Source of the DNA: Avena insularis
Taxonomy: Eukaryota > Streptophyta > Magnoliopsida > Poales > Poaceae
Length of the DNA: 64,000 nt
Direction of reading: 5' to 3'
NCBI GenBank assembly: GCA_023614405.1
Contig: CM042697.1
Location: 468,392,744-468,456,743 of the forward strand
The notes under the pieces were generated by a model that was not told where the DNA came from, made no database searches, and saw only the letters and a list, made by a program, of their open reading frames with translations. Positions 34,853-47,723 of this stretch are shown one piece after another (the first letter of the stretch is position 1; the number at the start of each line of letters is the position of its first letter). Both the position numbers and the translations under genes were made by a program.

Positions 34853-37800
34853 TGTGAGACCCTGGATTTACGGTCCAAGAATCCCCGTTATGCCAGCAAT
34901 TCATGTTCCCATGATCAGTGAGACGTGATAATAACCGACTAGTACCATTATATCATCCATACATTTACAAATACAAAGCTTACATGGTAGCCATTATGGC
35001 AATTACAACACAAATAGCGGAAATCTTCAAGCACAGAGCCTATGCGATGCCATAACCTATAGGCAACTGACTGGGATGACGGCCTAGCTCACATAGACGT
35101 TAACATCTTTGTCAATTCTTAACATATGCAATCTGGCCAAGTAAATAGCCAGGGACAGATTCGTGAATACTTTTGAATGTACTTGCAAGACCACCAAGAT
35201 AAGATAAACATGAATAATGCACATTTGGTTGTGGCGCGGTAGCTCTATACTACAGTTGTTTTTGAAAATCCTAAAATGGCATCTTTATATCTTTGTTTAA
35301 AAAGATTTTTGAAAACATGCCCCCTTTTAGAAAGTCGGGATATCTCCATATCCTTGAAAAAAAAACTTTTTGAAAACAGTTTTAGAGTAAAACCCTTTTT
35401 AAAACATCTTTGACCATCTCTGTTCAAAACAAAGCTCTTGCTCATACTTCCCCCTGACCAAGTCACATCCTTTTTATTCATCTCAAACATTTCCCAAGGG
35501 TACTCCTAGCAATTACCTTTCCAACCATCCTTGACCATGGACACGGCTATTCGAATAGGTAAGACTCTGCAGAGTTTGTGCACTTTACCCACAAGAATCA
35601 ATACATCCGTCGGGTACAACAACGGCTACACACGGTTAACGGGGGTTCAGATAATCAAACCTAACTTTTAATTTGTTATCCCTAGCAATGGCGGATTTTC
35701 CTTTTGGGTTTGTTCTCCCTGGCAATGAGTATGAGGCTCGACGGCCATCGTCCTTCCTTCTGCACTTCCGTATACCCAAACCATAGATTTGCCTATACAA
35801 TAACCTCGGTGACTCCTCTTCCTTCTCCACTCCTGCAAGCATATCATCCACGGGAGACCCAATTGTTGCACCAACACTCCTGCCGAGACAGGCTCACTCT
35901 TGCCGAAGCAAGCTGTAGGCCCCACATCCAAAGATTTGTTGTAGAGCCTATCCGGAATTCCAGGGATTTCTCCCCTTAAGCAAGTACAAGATGCCCCAGC
36001 TAAAGACAACAAACTACGAGCTAAGCCCCAACTTCTGGGGTAGTGTGGTTGCACGAATAAATTGTTCCGGTAAAGGCATGGAACATCCCTTATATTTGCC
36101 TTGCTCAACCTTCCTCTTCTCCTCTTCATATTTTATTTTGTAAAACATCCACTCGAAAGCGATGCCTCTTTCCATGGGTTTTATTTTGAAAACTTGGTAG
36201 TAGGGTAAAACCCAAAATAGTTTTATCATTGAGAAACCGTAACTTCCAAGGAGGGAGGATGCTCAGCATCCTAACCTCTATCTAAAGGGTAAAGATGGGT
36301 GTCCATGGTGTAGGTTTCCTAATGGACACTCATTCATAACTTGGAGGAGCCAAGTTACTCGTGTATTTTATTTGAAAACAAACCATGCATGTAATTAACC
36401 ATGAAGTTCATAAACGAGATACAAAACAATTGATAAAAGGAGTAGGTCAATAAAGGAGTTCGGGAATGGTGGCTTGCCTGTGACCAGCGGGATGTCCCTT
36501 GACTTCCTTAGAATACCAGAATACCGATAACAATAATAATAAGGAAAACCCGATGCTTCCTTCTTCTCGGCGCCACACCATCGCAACTATCGTTGTTATC
36601 GTGTATACATGCAAGCAAGCAATCCATCAATCAATACAAGCATACAAGCATCAATTCAAATCAGCAAGCAAACCTACAACACATTATGTTATTCAATAGG
36701 TTTTGATCAAATGGGACTAGAGCAATTGATTTCAATTTAGTTGCTTTTGTGGAATTACTATTAAGGTTTATAGGCCAAATTTACCTAGATAAGGAGTTTT
36801 AGAACATGGCCAAGTTCTGTATGAGATCAATGTGCAAACATAATACCCGCAGATAGGTATTTGATAAAATGAAACCAACAAAAATGATTTCACTATATTA
36901 TCAATTACCATTGATTTTTCATGGATTTTGTAGTGATTAAAACTCTAGTTTGAGGATTTAATTCACTATAAATGTTCTGTAGGGCCACAAAATATTTCCT
37001 TGGATAGTTAAGTAGTGTTTGATGGACTGATTCACTGAGAGTTGGAATTATCCCAAAATATTTACCAGAATGCCCTCAGGAAAATCCCAAAGGCAGTACT
37101 GGATGATATTTGTCTATTTCACTAGATTAAATATACAAGAGATTTTGGTGTGATTCCAAAGACACAGGTTAGGTATTTATGATACCTTTCTTTCGAAATT
37201 GGAATCACAATGTTTGGGTTTGTAGAACAATTGTTATGATTTAGTTGGTGAAAATACCCTAGGTAGAAAGGTTTAAATCATTAAAATTAATCTAGAGCTC
37301 AATAAATCATGATCTCCTAGGTGTTGATAGATATGATGTCATAGAAGTACTGAGAGGTGGAATTAGGTCATAAACACTTTTGGTTTGTCCTATGGAAATT
37401 ATTAAAGGCATAAATCTACTATTTTTGTTATTTTTATTTGTGGCAAACTATAGTTCACCTTGACAAGGGGTCTAGTGTAGGGGTTGGGTATCTAAAATAC
37501 CAACAAGAGGAAATTGGTTTCACCCCAATTTTTATTAGAAAATAACTGGGGAGGATTTGGGTAAAGTAATTGGTCTGCGTGTTTGACAAAACACACCTAA
37601 ACCTTGTAAAATATACATCTGGTCAGATAAGTCCATTTTCCATTTTTATTTGTATTTAAATTGAACATGTATTCTGTAGATCTAAATTTAAAAGGATAAA
37701 GAAAAGAGGGAGAACATGCCGTACATGTGCGGACTGGGCCACGGAGAGCAAGGCCGGCCCATCATGGCGGCACCGCGCACATGACAGGTAGAGGGGATCC

Positions 37801-37930
37801 GCATGGAAGGTAAGTGGGAGGGAGTGGGGGAGAATGTGCCGAAGGAGGAGAGCTGGGGTGCCTCCTTGGCTTATAAACCCTAGGGAAGGGGTGTTTTATG
37901 GACTATGTATATGGGAGCAAGGGGGAGTGA
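34853..37930. other. Left segment of the long LTR unit
   Basis: 3.1 kb without long open frames. Short frames on both strands (for example 35668-36129) lack domains. It ends in a promoter-like part with TATA at 37871-37880 just before the gypsy insertion. Confidence 0.6.
37871..37880 (+). promoter_or_regulatory. TATA-like box of the long LTR
   Basis: ttataaaccc follows ctccttggc and precedes the gypsy insertion. It suggests the LTR is transcribed on plus, although orientation is otherwise not fixed. Confidence 0.35.
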
Positions 37931-37935
37931 GGTAG

Positions 37936-38436
37936 TGACGAGGTTTGATCTCATCAATGCCCATTGTTATGGACTTGGGTTTTGGAGAAGATGGGGATGC
38001 TGGAGATTGTGGAACGGTTACCAAACAAGCAACACGGGGACACGAGGTTTACCCAGGTTCAGGCCCCCAGAGGGAAAACCCTACTCCTGCTTGTCTGCTC
38101 TTGATTACGGCGGAACCGAAGGTTACAGGGGTGCGCAGATTCGATCTGGCATGGAGATGTATATGCGAAAGTATGAGTCGAGAGATCTAGGTCATGCCCT
38201 CCTGGCCTTTATATAGACTTAGGCAGGTCCCGGGCATAGACCTAGTCGGTTACAAGTTCTAGGGTTTTACCCTTTGAATTTCCTATCTACGCTAGTCTTG
38301 CTCTCCAAGGATCCGAAGGCGTTATGGGCCTTGGCCACCCGAAAATCTTCACGGGTCGGCATACATTTGTCGTGGGCCTTCCTTGGGCTGGACCAGGTAT
38401 GCTAAGGTCACGCACTCGTAGGGTACAACCATGTCA
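37936..38436 (-). repeat. Gypsy 3' LTR
   Basis: 501 bp. It carries the same short open frames as the partner LTR at 47724-48223, which are not genes. On minus it follows the tract ctcgggggctac. Confidence 0.92.
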
Positions 38437-39260
38437 GTAGCCCCCGAGTGATCAGTCGAATCGTAGATTCGGCTGAGGACTCTTCCATCCTTCGGGTGCA
38501 ACCATGTATTAATAGTATATGTGTGTAGGGATTGTTGATGCGTGTGCCTGACTCACCCGACGGATCGGGGTCAGTTAACTGTCTTAGGACGAAACAGCAC
38601 GATCTTCTTCATGTTCGAGTCCCTCAACTCGGACCTGGAACATATGCTGGCGTAATCCGACTCAGGCCGCAGAGGACTTACAGGAGTGAAATTCCAGTGA
38701 TTTTAATTGGTGTACCCAACGCGTTCGTCGGGATTTTTCATCGCGCCTGCTGGCACGGATTTATACTAGCAGAGCGCAGTTGTGTGCGTTGCCAGGCCAT
38801 CAGATGATATCTGCAGGTCTTATCTTTGCGTCGTAGACGCAGCATCCGAACATTTGTCACCGCGGAGGTGTTTCGGGTGGCCAAGGAGAAACATTGCTCA
38901 CCGCGGAGGTGTTTTGCGTGTTTGATCTGAAAGATCGCAGTCGAAGAATTCATAGGGTGCGCGACCAGCGCTCCCTATGGGAGTAGCCCCCAAGTGTCTG
39001 TTCGAGCCGTAGACTCGAGCGGGGACTTTATTCAGTTGTTTTTTCAGTGTTAAGTCCGTAGGACACAAAAAAAATCGGATGCTTAAATCCATCCTCCCTA
39101 TGGGAGTAGCCCCCGAGTCCGTAGTGGAGTCGTAGACTGGACGTAGGACTCGAAGAAAAGTTTGTCTTTATTCATCTTTCGGGTGCGCGGCTAGCGATCC
39201 TGATAGGAGTAGCCCCCGAGTATTTAGTCGAATCGAAGATTCGAGTGAGTACTCTTAGCT
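38437..39260 (-). repeat. Repeated polypurine-tract plus hairpin modules
   Basis: On the plus strand gtagccccc(g/a)ag is followed by a short hairpin at four places (about 38437, 38991, 39107, 39208). The clearest is TCGAATC-gaa-GATTCGA at 39230. The others are TCGAATC-gta-GATTCGG, TCGAGCC-gta-GACTCGA and a shorter AGTC-gta-GACT. On minus these are extra polypurine-like tracts, each preceded by a hairpin. A further tract without a clear hairpin is at 41203. Confidence 0.7.
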
Positions 39261-39720
39261 TTAAAACCGAAGAATTGTAGTTGGTGCTAGTATAGTTTTT
39301 GATGACATCAGTGATTACAATCAATAACCTCAAGCGTCTGCTATGCCAAAGATGACTTGACTGGTCGAACGTGGGTCCCACTTGCTGACCTTGAATTGAC
39401 TGGTCACGTGCGGCGTGGAGATAATTACGGCGTCGCCTCGATTTCCGCACGTAGTGGACAGCGTGGTAACGACGGTTCGTTGTGATACTGACACGTGTAT
39501 GGCCAGATCTGCCGTTGGCATTAGGTCTTCTTGATGGACGGTTGTCGTGCATCGTATTCGCCGTTATAATCATTGGGGAAAGCTGCAGTTTGTTTTCACC
39601 GCATCTACTCTTGTTTTCACTGCCTCCTTGTGCTCTAGAGGTTCTTGCTGCGTGCTGCTATATTCTTCCACATTTCCTTCTTCCCGTCCGCACTCTCACC
39701 GCCGGTGCCGCCGAAGCGCG
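39261..39720. other. Gypsy 3' noncoding region
   Basis: Noncoding between the hairpin modules and the antisense ORF. It may hold the antisense ORF promoter; no clear TATA box is seen. Confidence 0.5.
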
Positions 39721-41011
39721 ATGAAGAAAACAAAGAAATCGTCATCTACGGTTGGTACCAGCGCCGCCGGAGGGAAGAAAGGCGCTACCACCACTCGTGT
39801 CACCGACGGTGGTTGGCGGCGATCAGAGACGCGGGAGAGTGATCTCCGCAGACTTCGCGAGCGGGGCTTGATCCCGCAGGATAGGGAGGCCGGCAGACTC
39901 CCCGGCAACGAGGTAATCCCCCATCCCTCCGCTGGGTATCGGGTTATGTTTCTTGCCTTCGTTATTCGTGGGTTTTCCTTTCCAGTCCACGACTTCCTTC
40001 GTGGGCTGCCCTTTCTCTATGGCATCCAGCTGCATCATCTTTCGCCCAATTCTCTATGGCATCCAGCTGCATCATCTTTTGCCCAATCATCTTTCTGCGA
40101 GTGCTGGCTTGGCATCGAGCCGCACTTTGGTCTCTTCCAGAAGCTCTATTTCGTGAAGAGGCAATCCGGCTCGGATGGTGTGTATCCCATTGGGGGTTGC
40201 ATCATCTCCCTTAGGGCCAATATTCTTTTCTTTTCCTTCTCTATGTCTGAATCTGTCCAGTACTGGCGGAGGCGATAGTTTTATATTCGCGACTCCACAG
40301 TGGCTGGGCAGCAATTTGGTCTTGCTCCTTTCGACTCCTCCCAGATAATCGAGCCAAGGAGGTCCTGGAAAAATCATATCTTGGACGGTGAGTCAGCGGA
40401 GATAGAGGCCCTTTACCGTCGGGTGGAGGATCTCCAGTTGATTCCTGATAAAGAAGTGAACGGCGTGGATATTATCCGCATGTTTCTTGCCGCAGCGTCA
40501 GCGTCGGCCCTAAAAGGCGCACCCGATGTTTCTTTATGCTGGGCGCCGTGACCCGACGAGATTTTCGGCTGAGAAGCTTTCCCAGGGTGATCTCAACAAG
40601 GCCCTTCGTACGTTGTTGAAGTACAAGGCTGGAGAGGATATCCCGGGGAAGTCGCTAACTCCGCCGTTTTCTTCGACGCTGGCTGTTCCACAGGTGTATA
40701 TTCGTGCGCGTAGCGTTTTTCGTCGACTGCGTATTTATTTTCCTTTGTTTGCTAACAAAATCTCTTCTTTTTTTGTAGAGCTTCAAGATTTGGTGCGGCA
40801 ACAGCTCGTCGCCGGAGTGAAGGCTGCTTTGTCTCTTGTGAGGCTGCACCAGCCTGATGTAGATTTGTCTGTTGTGGCAGATGGGCCACCTCCTCGGCCG
40901 GATGGTGATGAGTGGGACATGCGTCCATATTATGCAGCTGTAAGGCAGTATGCCGAACATGTCGTAGATTTGTTTGAGCGGCATGCTCAGGTTATTCTTC
41001 AGAATAGGTAG
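39721..41011 (+). pseudogene. Antisense ORF of the gypsy element (Transposase_28-like)
   Basis: From ATG 39721 (MKKTKKSSS) a plus-strand frame encodes a basic N-terminus and then a region (YRVMFLAFVIRGFSFPVHDF, about 39937-39996; CECWLGIEPHFGLFQK, about 40098-40145) typical of the 'putative gypsy type transposon' domain, Pfam Transposase_28. A 37-bp tandem duplication (40014-40050 and 40051-40087) shifts the frame. The frame stops at 40276. Related sequence continues in other frames: 40300-40551 (PRRSWKNHI, VEDLQLIPDKEVNG) and 40526-41011 (FLYAGRRDPTRFS). It converges with pol. Such antisense ORFs are a known feature of Tat elements; their function is unknown. Confidence 0.75.
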
Positions 41012-41361
41012 TACCTGTAAAATAGATAGATGTAAAATTTGTATATTTCGACTGGGCGTGTTGTGCCTTTTGTTGTAAAGGTTTGTTTGTTGTAAGCACG
41101 CAGTGCTTTGTTTGAGTACGTGTCCTTTTCGTTTGCCTGACGTTGTCAGCTACTCAGGTGTACACGCGTGATCCTCAGTTGATGAAATCGTGAGGTGAGG
41201 GGAGCCCCCGAGTGCGTTTGTAGCATAAAGTAAAGTTGCAAATAGCGAACGGAAGTTTGGAGCGAGACACTTAGCTTTATTTATATCGTAATGGAGGAAG
41301 TACATTGTTCGGCTGAGTAGCCTTGGCTGAAAAGCCTTATTAAAAGTAAAGGGTTAGGTAG

Positions 41362-44300
41362 CTAGGGGTAGAATCGTCGCAAGTGCGCGGTGTTCCATGG
41401 GTTGGAGTATGCGACTCTAGACTCCACGTGCTTGAGGCGATAGGCGCCACCTGGGATGACTTTGGTGATGACGTAGGGTCCTTCCCATGGTGACTCGAAT
41501 TTCTTCGGTCGCTCTTGCTTGAGTCGCAAGACGAGGTCTCCTTCGATGAAGGACCTTGGGCGCAGCCGGCGGCTGTGGTAGTTGCGGAGACTCTGCTGGT
41601 ACACCGTTGATCAAGCTGCTGCTATGTCTCTTGCTTCGTCGAGTGTGTCGACGGCGTCTTCGAGTGCAGCAGTGGATTCGGCTTCGTTGTAAGCGACGAC
41701 CCGGGGGGCCTGGTGGCGTACTTCGGCTGGTAGCACGGCCTCAGCTTCGTGCACCATGAAGAACGGCGTGTAGCCGGTGGAGCTGTTTGGCATAGTCTGT
41801 AAGCTCCACAGGACGGATGGTAGCTCTTTCGTCCAGGCTCCAGCTTTCCGTTCGAGTGGACTCATGAGGCGCTTCTTGATACCAGCGCCGATTAGGCCGT
41901 TGGCCTTTTCCACTTGCCTGTTCGTTTGCGGGTGTGCCACTGAGGCATACATGATGTTGATCCCAAGGCCTTCGCAGAAGTCCTGGAACTCCTTGGAGAT
42001 GAAGTTCGATCCATTGTCGGTGATGATGTTAAAGTCGACGCCGAACTCAGACAATGGACTCGAAGAACTTGACGGCAGTTTTGCCTTTCTGGTTGGTGAC
42101 CGGCATGGCCTCGACCCACTCGGTGAATTTGTCGACTGCGACCAGGAGGTAAACGTGTCCCCCTTTCGAGGAGTTTGGCAGTCTGCCGATCATGTCGAGG
42201 CCCCATTGAGCAAAAGGCCAGGCTATAGGTATGGGTCTGAGCTCGGACCCGGGTGCGTGCGGTTTGTCGGCGAACCGTTGGCACCCGTTACATCTTCGGA
42301 CTATGTCCTTTGCGTTGCTCATGGCCGTTGGCCAGTAGAATCCGGCTCATAGAGCTTTGGCGACAAGGGAGCGGCTGCCTGTGTGATAGCCGCAGATGCC
42401 CTCGTGGATGTCTTGGAGGATGGCTTTCCCGTCACCGATGGTGACACACCGTTGTAGTACACCCGTAATACTGCGCTTGTACATCTCGCCATTGATGATG
42501 GTGAAGGCTTTTGACCGACGAGATATGCGCCAGGCATCTGTCGGGCTGTCAGGTAGTTCTCCGTTTATCAAGAACTGGAGGTACGGTCGCGTCCAAGTTT
42601 CTTCGACTGCCATGACCTGCATCAGGTTGACCATGGCGACCTCTGTGTCCAATTTCTCGGGTCCTTCATGACCTTCAGGCAGTGTAGCCCCCAAGTGTTC
42701 TGCTTCTTCGGGTGATCCTTTGGGGAATTTCCGCTTGATTGAGGGCACACAGATCTGTTCGAGGAACACACCTGGTGGCACCTTTGCGCAGGTGGAGCCG
42801 ATGTTGGCGAGTCTATCAGCCTCCTCGTTGCTTTCTCTTCCAACGTGTCGAAGCTCGCAGCCGTCGAATTCTCCTTCGAGTGTGTTGTAGAGAGCGAGGT
42901 ACGCGATCATGTTTTCAGCGTGTGCGTCGCACTCATTCATCGTCTGCTAGACGACGAGGTTGGAGTCACCGTAGATGACCAAGCGTGTTGCTCCGCAGAT
43001 CTTTGCCATTCTCATACCGTGGATGAGGGCTTCGTATTCGGCCTCGTTGTTGGAGGCTCGGAATTTCATCCGGAGGATGTACTTCATCTGGTCGCCCTGC
43101 GAGGAGGTCAAGATGACCCTCGCCCGCCCGACTTCGCGCTTGGAGCCGTCGAAGTGCATTGTCCACGACTGCGACATGTCTGGGGTGTCTGGCAGCTGTA
43201 GCTCCATCCAATGTACCAGGAAGTCCGGAAGGACTTGAGATTTGATTGCGAGTCGCTTCTCGTAGACGATGTCCAGGGGTGACAACTCGATGCCCCACAG
43301 GGCCATGCGTCCTGTGGCCTCTGGATTATTCAGGATGCTGTTTAGGGGTGCCTCGTTGACGACCATAACTTGGTGCTCTTGGAAGTAATGGCTCAGCCGT
43401 CATGAACATGCCGTAGGCGAGCTTCTGGTAGTGAGGGTACCTCTGCTTTATTGGTGTCAGTACCTCGCTGAGGTAGTAGATTGGGCGCTGGACCCCGTGG
43501 GTCTTGCCTTCTTTGGGTCGTTCGACCACTAGCACGGTGCTGACCACCTGGTGTGTGGCTGCTATGTACAGCAGCAGAGGCTCGCGCTCCCTTGGCGTGA
43601 CCAAGACGGGCGAGGTGGAGAGAAGCCGCTTGAGGCTTTCGAATGCATCGTTGGCTTCCGGCATCCACTCGAATTTATCTGCTTTGCATAGTAGCTGGTA
43701 GAATGGTAGGGCCTTCTCGCCCATGCGGCTGATGAATCTGCTTAACGCCGCTATTCGTCCTGCGAGCTGCTGGACGCCTTTGAGGTTTTTCGGCTTCTCC
43801 ATCGCCATGATGGCTCTGATTTTCTTCGGGTTCGCCTCGATCCTCGCCGAGATGAAGTACCCAAGCAGCTGACCCGATGGGACGCCGAAGGCGCACTTTT
43901 CGGGGTTGAGCTTGATCCTGTAGCGATCAAGGTTGTCGAACGTCTCACGGAGATCGTCGATAAGTGTCCTTTCCTCCTTGGTTTTTATGACTATGTCGTC
44001 GACATAGACTTGGACGTTGCGACCGATCTGTTCCTTGAGGCAGGCCTGCATGCATCGCTGGTACGTGGCACCTGCGTTCTTTAGCCCGAAGGGCATTGTG
44101 TTATAGCAGAATACTCCGAATGGTGTGATAAACGTTGTTTTCTCCTGATCTTCGACCTTGAGTCGAATCTGGTTATAGCCTGAGTAGGCGTCGAGGAAGG
44201 AAAGTTTCTCACAACCTGCAGTCGAATCGATGATCTGATCGATCCGAGGAAGAGGGAAGTGGTCCTTTGGGCAATGCTTGTTTAGTGACGTGAAATCCAC

Positions 44301-47300
44301 GCACATCCGCAGGATGTCCGTGTCCTTCTTTGGGACCATCACTGTATTTGCAAGACACTCGCTTTCCTTAATTTCTCTGATGAAGTCTGCAGCGAGTAGT
44401 CTATTGATTTCCTTGCCGATAGCTTCGGCTCGTGGCTCGGACAGTCTCCGGATGGATTGCTTGACAGGCTTGGTGTCTGGAAAGACGTTGAGTGCGTGCT
44501 CGGCGAATTCCCTGGAAACTCCTGGCATGTCCGCAGGACACCAGGCGAAGATTTCCCAGCGCTCACGGAGGAATTCGACGAGCGCGCCTTCCTATGCGGG
44601 GCTGAGGTCGTTGGCGATCAGGGCCGTCTTGGAGGCATCCGTCGGATGGACCTGCACCTTCTTTGTGTTGACGGTGGAGTCGAAAGACATGTCGGGCGTG
44701 TTTTGTAGTGCTACTGGAGGTGCCCCATTGTCTGTTGCTTCGCGGAGTCTTAGGAGTTCCTCCTGCATGCCGAATGACTGGGAGATTCTGTTGAAATCCC
44801 TGTCGCATTGGTCCAATCGGGTGAAGCTCCCGTGGATTGTGATGACGCCCTTCGGCCCTGGCATCTTGAGTAGTAGGTATGCGTAGTGTGGTACAGCCAG
44901 GAACCTTGCGAATGCTACGCGCCCAAGGATGGCGTGGTACTGTGATGGCCAGTCCACCACTTCAAATTCGAGTCGCTCCAGCCGGAAGTTGTCCGTCTTG
45001 CCGAAGATGACGTCGAGCCATATTTTGCCCAGGGGGAATATGCCCTTCCCTGGAATGATGTCGTGGAACGTTGTGTCTGACTGTTCCAGGCTGCATTGCG
45101 GGGTCCGCATTGCTACTAGGGTTCTTGCGAACATTAGGTTGATGCCGCAGCCCCCGTCCATGAAGACGCGACTCATCTCGAAACCTCCGATCTGCGCCTC
45201 CAGCACCAGGGCAGCATGACCTTGGCAAGGGATCTGGCAAGTGTGATCCGAACGAGTGAATGTAATGCAGGACTCCGATCCGCTGAGGTACTCAGGGATG
45301 GCAGGTGGAGTTGCCACGGCCAGGTTGATTTGTCGGGTGATTTTCTTCTGCACCCTATTCGTGGGGCGCCCCTTCTGGATCATCAGTGCTCCTTTTGGCG
45401 GGGGGTACCCGTTCCCAGCGTTGTTCTGTGCTGGTGCGACTGGTTGGTTTGGGCCTCCGATAGGTGGCGGTGGAGGAGCTCCATGCGCTATTTCACCTGG
45501 CGCAGGTGCGTTTCCGAACGCAGGGATTGGGGCTTGCTGCCTCATCTGTACCATGCTTTCGCTGAGTTTCTGGAACTCGCGGCAGTCCTTGAGTATGTGG
45601 CTGGCTTTCTTTTTGCCATCCTGCTTGTCGATGTAGAAGTGGATGGTGCATGGACCCGAAAGTTTTTCGTATGCTGAGGGTCCGTTGTCGCGGTCGCGGT
45701 GTTGCCACGACTGTGTTGGGCGTCCACCGTCGCGGAAGTTTCCTCCGCGGTATCCTCCGCTGTTGCGGCCATTGTCATTGCGACGGTCGGCGTAGCCGGC
45801 CGCGACCATATCGGGTCCGTCACGATCGTCATAGACGCGCGATCTCCTCTTGCTACGGTGTTCCCGTCTTTGGCCGTAGTCGTCCTCTTCATCCGATTGT
45901 GCTCGGTGAATGGAATCTTCGCCGTCGGCCCACCTGTTGGCGATGTCCATGAGGTGGTCGAGTGTTTTGGGCTTGATGCGCCCAAGTTCCTCCTTGAAGT
46001 CTTGGCGCTTGACGCCGTCCCTGAAGGCGTCGATGGCCCTCTCTTCGGAGATGTGTGCTGCGGAGTTCTTGGTGTTGGACCAGCGTAGTATGTACGAGCG
46101 AATAGATTCGCCCGTTCTTTGAGTGCAGGCCCGCAACTCTTCGATTGAGGCGGGCCTCTTGCTGATGCCCTTGAAATTTCGGATGAAGCTGTAAGCTAGC
46201 TCCTCCCAGCTTCGGATGGACCCTGATGATAGGCTATCGAGCAGATTCGTCGCTGTCACCGCGGTGAAGGCATTGCATGGCGGTTTCTTTGTTACCGCCA
46301 TGCAGCTTAACGGATGACAGATGATCACTAAGCCATGCTTTTGGATCTTGCGTGCCGTCGAACTTCGGAGTATCCGAAGGAAGCTTGAAATTGCGTGGCA
46401 TCCGTGTTCGCCGAACGGATCTGATGAAGCATCGAGCTCCACAGAGTTCTCCTTCATCTTCGTTCATCTCGGATTCAGACGAGCATGCGCGTTTGGCTCG
46501 CGCTTTGTCGATTTTGCGTTGTGTGAGCGCGTCTCTGGCGTCGTAGTCGCGTTTATGGTGACGCGAGCTCTTCTTCCTTCGAGGAAGGTCGTGTTCCTCT
46601 TGCTCTTCGGATGAAGGGGTGGGGCTCCGGTCGTGCCTGGCCGGAGCTTTCTTCTTCGGCTCCGCAGGAGCGTCTTGATGGAGTGTAGCTCCGACAAGTC
46701 CGAGTCCGGTGAGTGCGGATTTATGCATGGCTCTTTTCGGGTCCCCCTCCGGAGGTGGGTGGGCCGCGAGATACGCAGTGGCTGCCATGATCGCAGCTTG
46801 CGGCGTCTTCGGGATGATGTTGCCGTCGGCGTCCATCTCCATGAACGATGTGTGGAGAGTTCGGGTCACTTCATGGCGTTCCTTGGGATCCATGTTCTCC
46901 ACCCGAGAGCGATGTTTGTTTCCTTGGTTTCCATTCGTGCTGGAGCCAGGGCCATGGCGGAGAGTGCAGCTCGTCGCGCGCTGGACTCAGAGGCTACTTG
47001 CTTGCGTTTGTCGAGTGTTTCTTGCATCTTGACTTGCTTCTTGTGCTCCTCGATAAGGAGGAAGTGGTATGCCATTAGTAGTTCATGTGAGGCGTCTGCA
47101 GGCAGGACTATGTCGCCTGCTACGGCGCGGCGTGCCTGGACCCATCCTTCTTTGCTAAGTCGGATGACATGGCCGTTGTTTTCCTCATCGGGTGGGGGGA
47201 TTGGCTTCTTCTGTTCCCGTCGTTTCTGTCCTGCGGGTTGGGCGGCGGGTTGGGCGTTTGCTGCTCCACGTCGCTCTGGATGACTACGGCGCATTGGTAG

Positions 47301-47584
47301 CGCTCGTAGGTTGGTCCGCTGCTGCCGCAGCTTTTGGATCCGGAACCGTAGGTCCCCTCATCCGAAGGTGGATCGCACAGATCAGAGTTGCAGCTGCTGC
47401 TGTCGTAGAACTCATCTGTTGATGATGATGTGCGTAGCACAGGGTGTGGAGCCCACGAGGCGGGCCTGATTGATGGTAGGGGCACCCGCTCAGGGAGGCG
47501 GAGGGTACCAGTCTGACCCACCTGGAAGCAGAAGCTCCCGAATAGGATCTCGAGTCCGTCGCCTACGGGCTCGAAATCTTTCAT
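41362..47584 (-). pseudogene. Gypsy gag-pol polyprotein, broken
   Basis: Reading minus: leader/gag from about 47584 (MKDFEPVGDG); gag body with the retrotransposon gag motif (IRSWEELAYSFIRNF, about 46217-46173) and a Cys/His segment (45650-45584); protease motif MDGGCGIN at about 45158; reverse transcriptase with FLDAYSGYNQI (44198) and VYVDDIV (44009-43989); RNase H (HFDGS, 43150); integrase with zinc-binding C-x2-C (42292), D (42196), D in TDNGS (42018) and E in VEKAN (41910); C-terminal GPYVI region without chromodomain. In-frame stops occur at 44592-44594, 42947-42949, 42347-42349 and 41611-41613. Frame shifts lie near 46905, 46265, 43405 and 42055. It is inactive. Confidence 0.9.
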
Positions 47585-47699
47585 GGTGGCCGGCGAGTGG
47601 GCGGTGAAGTCGAAAGCGCCGAAGAGGAGGTGACTCTCCGTCGCCGCAGAGTTGTAGATCGATCGGGTTGGGACCGTCACGACCGCACAATCAGCAGCC

Positions 47700-47723
47700 C
47701 CAGTTCCCACAGACGGCGCCAAT
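47700..47723 (-). other. Gypsy primer-binding site region
   Basis: The minus strand reads attggcgccgtctgtgggaa directly after the 5' LTR end, a common primer-site sequence in plant gypsy elements. The matching tRNA was not assigned. Confidence 0.65.

Noticed and set aside
41777..42352. 191-codon plus-strand frame in the gypsy pol region
   Set aside because: Shadow of the integrase coding strand; no domain.
46633..47283. 216-codon plus-strand frame opposite gag
   Set aside because: Shadow frame of the minus-strand gag sequence.
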